A stretch of 64,000 nucleotides of DNA from Archivesica marissinica. Its lineage: Eukaryota; Mollusca; Bivalvia; Venerida; Vesicomyidae. Of the stretch, positions 38,301 through 48,790 are shown one piece after another. How positions within the stretch are numbered: the stretch's first letter is position 1; each line of letters opens with the position of its first letter. Under the pieces are notes generated by a model that was not told the origin of the DNA, did not search any database, and was given only the letters and a program-made list of their open reading frames with translations. The DNA is taken from NCBI GenBank assembly GCA_014843695.1, contig CM026391.1, forward strand, positions 37,447,515 to 37,511,514. The letters are read 5' to 3'. Made by a program: the position numbers and the translations under genes.

Positions 38301-41300
38301 CTTTACCTACCGGCTATGGATTGTGTTTGATGGGGGGGGCGGGCTAAATGCTTTACCTACCGGCTATGGATTGCTGTTTATGGGGGGGGGGGGGCGGGCT
38401 AAATGCTTTACCCTACCGCTATGGATTGCTGTTTATGGGGGGGGGGGCGGGGGGCTAATGCTTTACCTACCGGCTATGGATTGCTGTTTATGGGGGGCGG
38501 GGCTAAATGCTTTACCTACCGGCTATGGATTGCTGTTTATTGGGGGGGGGGGGGGCTAAATGCTTTACCTACCGGCTATGGATAGCTGTTTATTGGGGGG
38601 GGGGGGGTGGCTAAATGCTTTACCTACCGCTATTGATTGCTGTTTATGGGGGTGGGGCTAAATGCTTTACCTACCGGCTATGGATTGCTGTTTTATGGGG
38701 GGGGGCTAAATGCTTTACCTACCGGCTATGGATTGCTGTTTATGGGGGGCGGGGCTAAATGCTTTACCTACCGGCTATGGATTGCTGTTTATGGGGGGCG
38801 GGGCTAAATGCTTTACCTACCGGCTATGGATTGCTGTTTATGGGGGGGGGGGGGGCGGGCTAAATGCTTTACCTACCGGCTATGGATTGCTGTTTATGGG
38901 GGGCGGGGCTAAATGCTTTACCTACCGGTTACGGATTGCTGTTTATGTGGGGGGGGGGCGGGGCTAAATGCTTTAACTACCGCTATGGATTGCTGTTTAT
39001 GGGCGGGGCTAAATGCTTTACCTACTGGCTATGGATTGCTGTTTATGGGGGGGGGGCGGGGCTAAATGCTTTACCTACCGGCTATGGATTGCTGTTTATG
39101 GGGGGGGCGGGGCTAAATGCTTTACCTACCGCTATGGATTGCTGTTTATGGGGGGGGGCGGGCTAAATGCTTTACCTACCGGCTATGGATTGCTGTTTAT
39201 GGGGGGGGGGCGGGGCTAAATGCTTTACCTACCGGCTATGGATTGCTGTTTATGGGGGGGGGGCGGGGCTAAATGCTTTACCTACTGGCTATGGATTGCT
39301 GTTTATGGGGGGGGGGGGCTAAATGCTTTACCTACCGGCTATGGATTGCTGTTTATGGGGGGGCGGGCTAAATGCTTTACCTACCGGCTAGATTGCTGTT
39401 TATGGGGGTTACTATGTTTGTGGGGGGGCTAAATGCTTTACCTACCGGCTATGGATTGCTGTTTATGGTGGGCGGGCTAAATGCTTTACCTACGGCTATG
39501 GATTGCTGTTTATGGGGGGGGGGGCTAAATGCTTTACCTACCGGCTATGGATTGCTGTTTATGGGGGGGGGGCTAAATGCTTTACCTACCGGCTATGGGT
39601 TGCTGTTTATGGGGGGGGGGTTATGCTTTACCTACCGGCTATGGATTGCTGTTTATGGGGGGGGGGCTAATGCTTTACCTACCGGCTATGGATTGCTGTT
39701 TATGGGGGGGGCTAAATGCTTTACCTACCGGCTATGGATTGCTGTTTATTGGGGGGGTGGGCGGGGCTAAATGCTTTACCTACCGGCTATGGATTGCTGT
39801 TTATGGGGGGCGGGGCTAAATGCTTTACCTACCGGCTATGGATTGCTGTTTATTGGGGGCGGGGCTATATGCTTTACCTACCGGCTGTGGATTGCTGTTT
39901 ATGGGGGGGCGGGGCTAAATGCTTTAACTACCGGCCGGCTATGGATTGCTGTTTATGGGGGGGGGCGGGGCTAAATGCTTTACCTACCGGCTATGGATTG
40001 TTGTTGTTTATGGGGGGGCGGGGCGGGCTAAATGCTTTACCTACCGCTATGGATTGCTGTTTATGGGGGGGGGCGGGGCTAAATGCTTTACCTACCGGCT
40101 ATGGATTGTTTATGGGGGTTATGGGGGGGGGGCGGGGCAAATGCTTTACCTACTGGCTATGGATTGCTGTTATGGGGGGGGGGGCTAAATGCTTTACCTA
40201 CCGGCTATGGATTGCTGTTTATGGGGGGGGCGGGGCTAAATGCTTTACCTACCGGCTATGGATTGCTGTTTATGGGGGGGGGGCTAAATGCTTTACCTAC
40301 CGGCTATGGATTGCTGTTTATGGTGGGCGGGGCTCTAAATGCTTTACCTACTGGCTATGGATTGCTGTTTATGGGGGGGGGCTATGCTTTACCTACCTCC
40401 TACCGGCTATGGATTGCTGTTTATGGGGGGGGGGGCTAAATGCTTTACCTACCGGCTATGGGTTGCTGTTTATGGGGGGGGGTTAAATGCTTTACCTACT
40501 GGCTATGGATTGCTGTTTATGGGGTTGGGCTAAATGCTTTACCTACCGGCTATGGATTGCTGTTTATGGGGGGGGGGCTAAATGCTTTACCTACCGGCTA
40601 TGGATTGCTGTTTATGGGGGGGTGGGCGGGGCTAAATGCTTTACCTACCGGCTATGGATTGCTGTTTATGGGGGAGCGGGGCTAAATGCTTTACCTACCG
40701 GCTATGGATTGCTGTTTATGGGGGGGGGGCGGGGCTAAATGCTTTACCTACCGGCTATGGATTGCTGTTTATGGGGGGGGCGGGGCTAAATGCTTTACCT
40801 ACCGGCTATGGATTGCTGTTTTGGGGGGGCGGGGCTAAATGCTTTACCTACCGGCTATTGATTGCTGTTTATGGGGGTGGGGCTAAATGCTTTACCTACC
40901 GGCTATGGATTGCTGTTTATGGGGGGGGGCTAAATGCTTTACCTACCGGCTATGGATTGCTGTTTATGAGGGGCGGGGCTAAATGCTTTACCTACCGGCT
41001 ATGGATTGCTGTTTATGGGGGGCGGGGGCTAAATGCTTTACCTACCGGCTATGGATTGCTGTTTATGGGGGGCGGTGCTAAATGCTTTACCTACCGGCTA
41101 TGGATTGCTGTTTATGGGGGGGCGGGGCTAAATGCTTTACCTACCGGCTATGGATTGCTGTTTATGGGGGGGGGGCGGGGCTAAATGCTTTACCTACCGG
41201 CTATGGATTGCTGTTTATGGGGGGGGGGGCGGGGCTAAATGCTTTACCTACCGGCTATGGATTACTGTTTATGGGGGGGCTAAATGCTTTACCTACCGGC

Positions 41301-42182
41301 TATGGATTGCTGTTTATGGGGGGCGGGGCTAAATGCTTTACCTACTGGCTATGGATTGCTGTTTATGGGGGGGGGGGCTAAATGCTTTACCTACCGGCTA
41401 TGGATTGCTGTTGATGGGGGGGGGGGGGGGCTAAATAATAAAATAACGAAATCAAAAAAGTAAATAGAAAATGCACGTTTTATGTTCCTGCTATGGAGAT
41501 ATAATTTTATAAAATAATTCCTTGGAATTCAGCGTATAAGTTTCTGGTAATATTAACTCTTTCAGCGCTGTTTATGGGGGGGCGGGGCTAAATGCTTTAC
41601 CTACCGGCTATTGATTGCTGTTTATGGGGGTGGGGCTAAATGCTTTACCTACCGGCTATGGATTGCTGTTTATGGGGGGGGGCTAAATGCTTTACCTACC
41701 GGCTATGGATTGCTGTTTATGAGGGCGGGGCTAAATGCTTTACCTACCGGCTATGGATTGCTGTTTATGGGGGGGCGGGGCTAAATGCTTTACCTACCGG
41801 CTATGGATTGCTGTTTATGGGGGGCGGTGCTAAATGCTTTACCTACCGGCTATGGATTGCTGTTTATGGGGGGGCGGGGCTAAATGCTTTACCTACCGGC
41901 TATGGATTGCTGTTTATGGGGGGGCGGGGCTAAATGCTTTACCTACCGGCTATGGATTGCTGTTTATGGGGGGGGCGGGGCTAAATGCTTTACCTACCGG
42001 CTATGGATTACTGTTTATTGGGGGGGCTAAATGCTTTACCTACCGGCTATGGATTGCTGTTTATGGGGGGGGGGGCTAAATGCTTTACCTACTGGCTATG
42101 GATTGCTGTTTATGGGGGGGGGGGGCTAAATGCTTTACCTACCGGCTATGGATTTGCTGTTGATGGGGGGGGGGGGGCGGGG
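35311..42182. repeat. ~50-bp array with a G tract or GC box in every unit
   Basis: Roughly 130 head-to-tail units. Each has a conserved 38-base body (starting CTAAATGCTTTACCTACCGG and ending GATTGCTGTTTAT) followed by 7-14 G, or by a GC-box form such as GGGGGGCGGGGC. Most variation is in G-run length; a minority of units lack one or a few body bases. No plus-strand phase of the unit contains a stop codon, so apparent reading frames run through all three frames. A 138-bp island of the right-hand flank interrupts it at 41,431-41,568. Confidence 0.95.
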
Positions 42183-42320
42183 CTAAATAATAAAATAACG
42201 AAATCAAAAAAGTAAATAGAAAATGCACGTTTTATGTTCCTGCTATGGAGATATAATTTTATAAAATAATTCCTTGGAATTCAGCGTATAAGTTTCTGGT
42301 AATATTAACTCTTTCAGCGC
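40817..42320. repeat. 752-bp tandem duplication of array end plus flank
   Basis: 40,817-41,568 and 41,569-42,320 are successive copies. Shared diagnostic variants include GGCTATTGATTG near 40,853 and 41,606, GTTTATGAGGG soon after, and GTTGATGG in the last unit of each. Both copies end with the same 138-bp flank (41,431-41,568 and 42,183-42,320). Confidence 0.85.
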
Positions 42321-42498
42321 CGAATAAATTCAGAGCATGTGCAAACAACATAGATCCAGATCAGCTTCAGGTGCTTCAGCTCCAATGTCTGAAGAGCAAT
42401 CAGCATATAGCATGATCAGACGGCATGTTCTGTTCTGTCCGATCGGGTTCTCTACTTTTTTACAAAGTCGCTTTTATGCGACATTGGCGGTGAAAGAG
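42309..42498. mobile_element. TTAA-flanked MITE, piggyBac-like
   Basis: A 190-bp element with imperfect inverted ends: CTCTTTCAGCGCCGAAT at the left, and GGCGGTGAAAGAG at the right, which reads CTCTTTCACCGCC when inverted. It is flanked on both sides by TTAA (42,305-42,308 and 42,499-42,502), the target duplication typical of piggyBac-type elements. It encodes nothing credible. Confidence 0.65.
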
Positions 42499-42607
42499 TT
42501 AAAGCTAATTAATAAGCAGGACACGGTGCTTACTCAGGAGTATCAGTAAATGCCATCACCCACACATGTCTCATCTTTCAGCCCCACATTTATATGGATT
42601 TCTAAAA

Positions 42608-42613
42608 TTTATT
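42608..42613 (-). terminator. Polyadenylation signal of the LRR gene
   Basis: AATAAA on the minus strand, about 13 bases past the LRR stop codon, implying a very short 3' UTR. Confidence 0.4.
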
Positions 42614-42625
42614 TGAAACATCAGT

Positions 42626-44233
42626 TTACAACACTAGCAATATTGTAGCCAGAGATATGCAATAATAAACTATGCTAAGTTTTAAATGTGGTGAACCGGA
42701 AACACTTTGTACACAAAAAGAGTATGGCCGAGTCGTGTTACAAACGTTTTCAAAATAATCCACCAACTCTGAATCACTAAAGCTGAGCCATCGTTTGTTC
42801 CCTTCATGTTCTATATAACATTCACCTATCACTTGCCAACTCACTAATCCACTGTTTAAAACGTTCTCCACTGTACAATCACATGGTATTCTCCTGTTTT
42901 CAGTCAAGTAAATTTCTTGAAAAGTGCATTTTTCCACATTAAGAATAAATGATATATCACGAATTTCGTTATTGTGTAGATCCAGAATCACTCCTTTTCC
43001 AAGATCTTTGAACGCTCTATGATCTACATGTTTAATTTTGTTCCACATTAATTTGATGTGTGATAGATTAAGACCGTTGAAGAAGTACTTATCAATCTTT
43101 TCAATAGCATTGTCCGTTGCATCCAAGTAATAAAGGCGGTCTAGTCTACGTAGCACATTCAGTGGTAACTTTTCTAAATTCAACCTTCGTATAAATAATA
43201 TTTCAAGTGAATCTTCTATTCCATTAAACATTCCCTCATCTTCAAAGCTAAGATTAGGATTGTCATCTAGATGTAATTCTTGTAGTTTATATTCACCTAC
43301 AAATGAACCGTTTTCTATTACTTCTAAATTTGTTTTTACTAAGCTTAGCTTTTTCAAATGTTTCAAATTTTGTAACACTTTGGATGGCACTTGATATAAT
43401 GGGTTTTGGTATAAGTTTATTTCTTCAATAGAATTATTTAGGTCATTAAATGCACCTACTTCTATACTATCTGTTGTTATTTCATTGACTCCTATCAAAA
43501 GTTTTCTCAACTGAGTTAGTCCAGAAAAGGTATCGTTCTTTATACTTGTAAGTTCGTTTGAATAAAGTTTTAGTCCTTGTAGATGCCTAAGTTTGAGCAG
43601 TTCTGGTGGAAATTCTGAAATGAAATTGTACGAAAGGTCTAATTGCTCCAAATTTTCAATTCCGGAAAACGCTCCGTCGTCTATTTTTGTAATCTGTAAT
43701 GCTTGCAGTGTGAGTGTGCTTAAGGCAGACAAATTGGAGCCAGCAAACACACCGGATGGAAATTCTTCGTATCGATCCCGTAAACGATTATAGCCTAAAT
43801 CCAATACTTTCAACTTGTAGAGACCTTCTAGGAAACGCAAACCTTCGTCAATGGTTATCCTATCACTATCTAAATCTAGAATTTCTAAATCATGTCGAAT
43901 TTCCTGGAAAGCATCGCTCTGTATTCTTTTCATTGGGTTTTTACGCAATACAACTTCTCTAACATACATATTTTTGAAGTCATCGCGCTTAATTTCAGTG
44001 ATATTATTGTTATTTAATAACAGCCTATGGAATGATTTTTTTACCATAAGGTCGAAGTCTGGAATTTCGGATAAGGCACGATGTGAACAATTTACCACTT
44101 TTACATTCGTCCAATCATTCAGCCACCAATCGGTTTCTTCTCCACATGCACAAGACGTCATTTCCGGACACGTGAATATTGAGAATACAGAACTGGCAGA
44201 ACTCATCCAAATGATGAACTTCACGGTCAACAT
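42626..44233 (-). CDS. Secreted or GPI-anchored leucine-rich-repeat protein
   Basis: An intact 535-residue frame without introns. It opens with a hydrophobic signal peptide (about 1-20), then a Cys-containing N-terminal cap (CPEMTSCACG, and NCSHRALSEIP near 48-58). A run of extracellular-type LRRs follows to about residue 445, with repeats such as LEQLDLSYNFISEFPPELL and several N-glycosylation sequons. An LRR C-terminal cap begins at IPCDC. The last ~29 residues end in an uninterrupted hydrophobic tail (SIVYYCISLATILLVL) with no cytoplasmic residues, after small residues (SVSGS); this fits a GPI-attachment signal. The family serves in adhesion, pattern recognition and neural guidance; no specific orthologue is recognisable. 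Surrounded by repeats but undamaged, so it is probably a real host gene. Confidence 0.82.
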   Translation of the reverse strand: MLTVKFIIWMSSASSVFSIFTCPEMTSCACGEETDWWLNDWTNVKVVNCSHRALSEIPDFDLMVKKSFHRLLLNNNNITEIKRDDFKNMYVREVVLRKNPMKRIQSDAFQEIRHDLEILDLDSDRITIDEGLRFLEGLYKLKVLDLGYNRLRDRYEEFPSGVFAGSNLSALSTLTLQALQITKIDDGAFSGIENLEQLDLSYNFISEFPPELLKLRHLQGLKLYSNELTSIKNDTFSGLTQLRKLLIGVNEITTDSIEVGAFNDLNNSIEEINLYQNPLYQVPSKVLQNLKHLKKLSLVKTNLEVIENGSFVGEYKLQELHLDDNPNLSFEDEGMFNGIEDSLEILFIRRLNLEKLPLNVLRRLDRLYYLDATDNAIEKIDKYFFNGLNLSHIKLMWNKIKHVDHRAFKDLGKGVILDLHNNEIRDISFILNVEKCTFQEIYLTENRRIPCDCTVENVLNSGLVSWQVIGECYIEHEGNKRWLSFSDSELVDYFENVCNTTRPYSFCVQSVSGSPHLKLSIVYYCISLATILLVL

Positions 44234-44528
44234 TATTCCCCTCTATATCACGACGGATCTGTAAATAGATTTAATTTAAGCTTAATCACATTTTATTGCT
44301 TATTTATATACAATACAATTACAAATATAAACATGATACAGATATAAGCAAAATGATACAACTGCAATGCTATGGTTATACTTGAACTCTGTAAGTATAC
44401 AACTAGAAGCAAATGGGTTGGGCAACAAGTTTTACCAAACATTAGCGAGTGCCTTCCCCAATAGAGAAGATACTACATAATTACAAGAATTAATAGTTTG
44501 TTTCCTGTGAAATTCTCCAACATATGCA
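44234..44528. other. Upstream region of the LRR gene
   Basis: AT-rich with no other gene. On the minus strand a weak 3' splice-site-like sequence (CTATTTACAG) lies about 20-30 bases before the ATG, so a 5' non-coding exon is possible. Confidence 0.35.
44301..44310 (-). promoter_or_regulatory. TATA-like box upstream of the LRR gene
   Basis: TATATAAATA on the minus strand, about 70 bases before the start codon. Plausible core promoter, but the region is AT-rich, so chance occurrence is likely enough to keep confidence low. Confidence 0.3.
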
Positions 44529-44812
44529 GCCGTATCTTTATTCCAGTGGTAACACGCTGGACTGGTAATCAAGGGATCGTAGATTCGATCTCCCGTCTGA
44601 CCCTAGTAAAATTAACATTCTTTCAGATGGGACGTTAAGCCGATGTCTCATGTCGGTGCTTTACACCGTGCACGTAAACGAACCAGAGGAGACTCTGGAA
44701 TGGGTCTCTGTCTCTGTCATTACACTATCCTCCAAAAATCGAAAATGACTAATCTCTTCAGGAGGTGTCGCTACTATGGGCAACCGGTAGCGACGATAAA
44801 TAAACGTAAAAA
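44529..44812 (+). mobile_element. tRNA-derived SINE, family A
   Basis: Begins with a tRNA-like head (CCAGTGGTAACACGCTGG, then a B-box-like GATTCGATCTC). A conserved body follows (CTTTCAGATGGGAC, TCGGTGCTTTACACCGTGCA, GACTAATCTCTTCAGGAG, GGGCAACCGGTAG), ending in AATAAACG and an A-rich tail. The same body occurs inverted at 50,022-50,270, which establishes it as a repeat family. Confidence 0.8.
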
Positions 44813-45637
44813 ACACTCCCTAATATATGTCGTCGGTTGTTGGCTAGTGACTGATGTGGTGGGATAGCACGTGCACGCATCAAGCAAATAGAGCCACAAT
44901 CAGCTATCACATTGTTAATGGAACAGATTTTGGTTCAAAACAAGAAACAAAACAATAAGGTCTGCAATGAATTTCGAACATCAGTTAGTTTGCATGAAGC
45001 AAATACCGTTTTTATTGCCGATTGAAACAAATGCCAACTAATTCAACAAGATGCAGGATATATTAAGTAAATCTGAATCCGATTACATCCTTAAAACAAA
45101 GACGACATTAGTCAAAATATATGAAAGTATTACCTTGAACAAATAGCATTCAATTAAATTTACTAAATATCCGTAAGTGTTTCTTTATTACAATCAATAA
45201 TTGACACAACATAACATATATTTTACTCATTTAAGCTTTTAGCTGAGAAATTATACTAAGCTTTCCTCAAAATTTACGAGAAAGAAATATTTTCCTTTCT
45301 CACGTAGTCTTCGTCTAGTCGAACAAGCCGTAATAACCCATTATGCTTATCGGTGAGTGTTTGAATATTATAAGTGAATAACTGATTTTGAGACTGCACC
45401 AACTTGCGTTGTGTAAGACGGTTTCAAAGTAGCTTCTTCTATAATGTAAGACAACATGATTGATGAAAACTTGGGAACAGTCATAAGTGCATAACCGTAT
45501 GTAATTGGAGGAAAAGAGATGTTATCACGAGCACTTCTAGTCATTTGGTTTACATCATGCTACCGCGGGTCAGGATGTCTCTGTAGATTAACATTAGTCG
45601 ATTTTCATTTTGTGTTCACCGTGACATTTATTATATC
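44813..45637. other. Unique AT-rich DNA, no gene seen
   Basis: No significant frame, repeat family or RNA gene recognised. Confidence 0.5.
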
Positions 45638-45800
45638 AGATTAGCGCAGTGGTTAGCCGTGCTCGCTTCTCAGCAATGCAACTCGGGTTCGATCCTCTGA
45701 CCGGGAAGAATGTGAGATGGTACGGTGGTCGCCAGATGGGACAGGTGGGTTTTATCCGGGTACTCCGGTTTCCTCTCACACTAATAACCACATAATTATA
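45638..45800 (+). mobile_element. tRNA-derived SINE, family B
   Basis: The A box TAGCGCAGTGG is exact and the B box GGTTCGATCCT near-exact, about 40 bases apart, as in a tRNA. The body includes CCGGGTACTCCGGTTTCCTC followed by TCACACTAA, a motif I associate with widespread invertebrate SINEs. Confidence 0.7.
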
Positions 45801-45929
45801 CACTTTCATCAGCGCCAACGAGAGTGATTAATATAAGTTAAAACTTGCTTCGCAAAACTCTATTATTATAAAAAATAACTTAATTGAAAACATAATTATA
45901 GGTAGTACGTTTAGTCTTGATTCATTGTA

Positions 45930-46560
45930 TATTTATTTATATATTTATTTATTTATTTATTTATTTATGTCTCATCAATGTACAGCAATAACAGAACAAC
46001 ATTAACAGTATACATGGTATAGTACATTGCCACTCATAAATGAGTTACAAGAGACGGTATTTATCAAAGTAAAAACACACCACATTATGCAGTTGTAATA
46101 ATATAGTATGATATAACATATGTATATACATGTATTTGTAAACAACACATGATAAATCTGAATAGCCTACGCTAATCTAACCTAAAATAAGCTTACAATC
46201 AAAATGATATCATAAAATGCTGATGATTGTATGAGAGCACTATTGCGCATAATTATTAAAAAATGTTTTGAAAAAGCAAATATCAACTCTGATCAGATCA
46301 GAATTGAACTGATTAGCATAGACTATTCAGCTGGTATTAAAAATACATTGGATTATTAAGAAAAATTGAAGCATTATGTGAAAGGTAAACATAACGTCTT
46401 TGTAGAATATTAAAACAGGTTTTGGCACTTAATCTCATAATTTCTGCGTTGGAAAATATAAATATTAGCTTATCATTTGGAGTAAGAGCAGCAAAGTATG
46501 TAGCATAGTTTATAGAGCCACTCAATTTTGTAAAATGGCATAACTGTAGCTATTAACTTG
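45930..46560 (-). mobile_element. Possible 3' end of a non-LTR retrotransposon
   Basis: On the minus strand an AT-rich segment ends with GCTGTACATTGATGAGACAT followed by a run of TAAA repeats, the kind of tail typical of I/Jockey/CR1-type LINEs. A 62-codon frame (46,337-46,525) is too short to confirm. Boundaries are approximate. Confidence 0.3.
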
Positions 46561-47116
46561 CACAATTACTACTACAAAGACAATTACAGTTTGTTCTAGT
46601 TCCTGACCCTTCAATTGTGTTTCAAAAAGGGAATTAGATAGACCCAATACGTTATTTATCCAGTGCGACACAACGGAGATAATTGATAGATAAGAACTGC
46701 TTATGAGTTATACAGATAGATTATTTATAAAGTGCAACCAATGCAAAGTAATACGATACAATAGCCAGTCTCATGGGCGGACGATATACAACATGTAATA
46801 TAATCAATACAATGGCTGAGCTAAACTAAATCATTATGAATAGTTCCTGTAAATACTTGGTAGAATATATTTAATTACTATTTATGTAAGAACATGTAAC
46901 TGGATGAACAAAAGGACTTGAATGAAAGGTTAGAATACTTACATACAATGCATAGAGACATGTATACTGACGTATGGCTAACATTCGGCAATGCAATTTA
47001 GAATTCAGAAACATGTATATATAATAAACCAATCATTGCGGGCCCATTATCAATTAGTTGCCTAATTCTAATGTTTGTTTATTTTGGGATACGTTTATTT
47101 ATCGTTAATTCCTGGT
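46561..47116. other. AT-rich DNA, no gene seen
   Basis: No credible reading frame or recognised repeat family. Confidence 0.45.
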
Positions 47117-47708
47117 TATACGGAGATACACCTCGTGGTTACTCGGGGAGACATCTCGTGGTTACTCAGGGAGACGCTTCGTGGTTACTCAGGGAGACGC
47201 CTCGTGGTTACTCGGGGAGACACCTCGTGGTTACTCAGGGAGACGCATCGTGGTTACTCGGGGAGACACCTCGTGGTTACTCAGGGAGACGCCTCGTGGT
47301 AACTCGGGGAGACACCTCGTGGTTACTCAGGGAGACGCCTCGTGGTTACTCGGGGAGACACCTCGTGGTTACTCAGGGAGACGACTCGTGGCTACTCAGG
47401 GAGACGCCTCGTGGTAACTATGGGAGACACCTCGTGGTTACTCAGGGAGACGCCTCGTGGTAACTCGGAGAGACACCTCGTGGTTACTCAGGGAGACGCC
47501 TCGTGGTAACTCGGGGAGACACCTCGTGGTTACTCAGGGAGACGCCTCGTGGTTACTCGGGGAGACACCTCGTGTTACTCAGGGAGACGACTCGTGGCTA
47601 CTCAGGGAGACGCCTCGTGGTAACTCGGGGATACACCTCTTGGTTACTCAGGGAGACACCTCGTGGTTACTCAGGGAGACGCCTCGTGGTAACTCGGGGA
47701 GACACCTC
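47117..47708. repeat. 23-bp minisatellite, ~25 copies, two alternating subtypes
   Basis: Units read GTGGTTACTCGGGG plus AGACACCTC, or GTGGTTACTCAGGG plus AGACGCCTC. The two types often alternate, giving a 46-bp higher-order period. The unit length is not a multiple of three and no plus-strand phase has a stop, so all three plus frames look open. Confidence 0.95.
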
Positions 47709-47756
47709 TAGAAGTCTATTATTGACTTAATTGTATGGAAGCATGTCATGTTGTTT

Positions 47757-47895
47757 TGCATTCCCGGTGCATAGCACTGATACATGATTCATCAGTTTAT
47801 AGTCCCTCCTGAAAGACGTTAAATATTATTAAGTTACGACAGAGATAGAAAATGCGATCCATGGATTCACAGTCATAAGTGTAAACCACTAACTA
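47757..47895 (-). mobile_element. Diverged relic of SINE family A
   Basis: Aligns in order with the 50,022-50,270 copy: GGTGCATAGCACTGATAC, AGTCCCTCCTGAAAGAC, GCGATCCATGGATT and CCACTAAC correspond to the same blocks there. Substitutions are numerous and the end that would carry the CAACCGG block is missing. Confidence 0.5.
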
Positions 47896-48019
47896 GTTTA
47901 TGTATAATTTAATCTCAATGCCACAGTTTTTCTTTGGCAACGTAACTTTAACCAGCCAATGGAAACCTGACGGACATAGTAGTGCAACGGACTAAACGTG
48001 TATGTATGTTCTATTAATG

Positions 48020-48207
48020 TCAAACCCCTTGCTGGGAGGCTAGACATGTTTTCCTGGGCATGCTTAGCCGACCATAGCGGTTAACCAGTACTAAGCAATG
48101 TGAGTGAGGTGCCTTGCTCAATGACACTACATACGTAGCCTGACTGAGCATCGAACCCGGACCGTTCGATTTCAAATCAGACGCTCTACCATTGGACCAC
48201 GGACGCC
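48020..48207 (-). mobile_element. tRNA-derived SINE, family C, interrupted at its 5' edge
   Basis: On the minus strand it starts GGCGTCCGTGGTCCAATGG. The A box TGGTCCAATGG matches the Pol III consensus, and the near-B box GGGTTCGATGC follows. The body has CATTGAGCAAGGCACCTCAC, a motif shared by many animal SINEs. Its first bases have become part of the target duplication of the neighbouring SINE. Confidence 0.7.
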
Positions 48208-48214
48208 ACAAGGG

Positions 48215-48486
48215 GTCCGCCTCCGTGGTCGAGTGGTTAAGGTCGCTGACTTGTATACCACTGTAACCTATCATCACTGGTGGTCACGGGTTCGAGCCTC
48301 GCTCAGGCCGTGTCTCACTTATATGAAAATGTTGGCAGTTTCTTACAGAGGTTGGTGCACCCAAGTACTGGTTAACCGTTGGAGCCTGCCCAAAAAAGGT
48401 GTTGTTAGGTAAACTGCCGTCGGCGATATAGCCCGAAATGGTGCTGATGCAGGCGTAAATCCCGAAATATAACATAACATAACATA
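48215..48486 (+). mobile_element. tRNA-Ser-like SINE, family D, with 12-bp target duplication
   Basis: The head (GTGGTCGAGTGGTTAAGG) resembles a tRNA-Ser D-arm, and the B box GGGTTCGAGCCTC follows. The 3' end is a CATAA pentamer tail (ATAACATAACATAAC). The flanking direct repeat ACGCCACAAGGG at 48,203-48,214 and 48,487-48,498 is a 12-bp target-site duplication, which fixes both ends of the insertion. Confidence 0.85.
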
Positions 48487-48498
48487 ACGCCACAAGGG

Positions 48499-48790
48499 AA
48501 ACATACGATTGTACATAGTCGAAGTGATCAACAACGAAACAATACTGCTCGGAGCTAATTGTATGATTGTGGATGAATGTAATATTACATATAAAGCATG
48601 TGGTGCGGTCGTTAGTAAAACAGAAACTAATAAGTACGGCCTACAGATTGGTGCCAACAATCATGAACATTGTCTAGCAACTTAAGTAAAAGCCCTGCAG
48701 ACATATGCTTTTTAAACTGAACATAGTCTGCAATTAATTGCACTGCAATTATCGGATCAATTACATCTTGGCGTAGTATACCATTGGGTC
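48499..48790. other. Unique DNA, no gene seen
   Basis: No convincing frame or repeat; it precedes the 65-bp array. Confidence 0.45.

Noticed and set aside
35365..42215. Reading frames rich in LNALPTGYGLLFMGG-type repeats
   Set aside because: Translation of the G-tract array. All three frames are open by composition, and frame changes simply follow G-run length.
42337..42549. 70-codon plus-strand frame
   Set aside because: It overlaps the TTAA-flanked MITE, shows no recognisable domain and appears to be a chance frame.
43593..44264. Plus-strand frames of 66-137 codons opposite the LRR gene
   Set aside because: Antisense shadows of the intact 535-codon minus-strand gene.
48138..48330. Functional tRNA genes
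   Set aside because: A and B boxes are present, but acceptor and anticodon stems do not pair, and the sequences continue into SINE bodies and tails.
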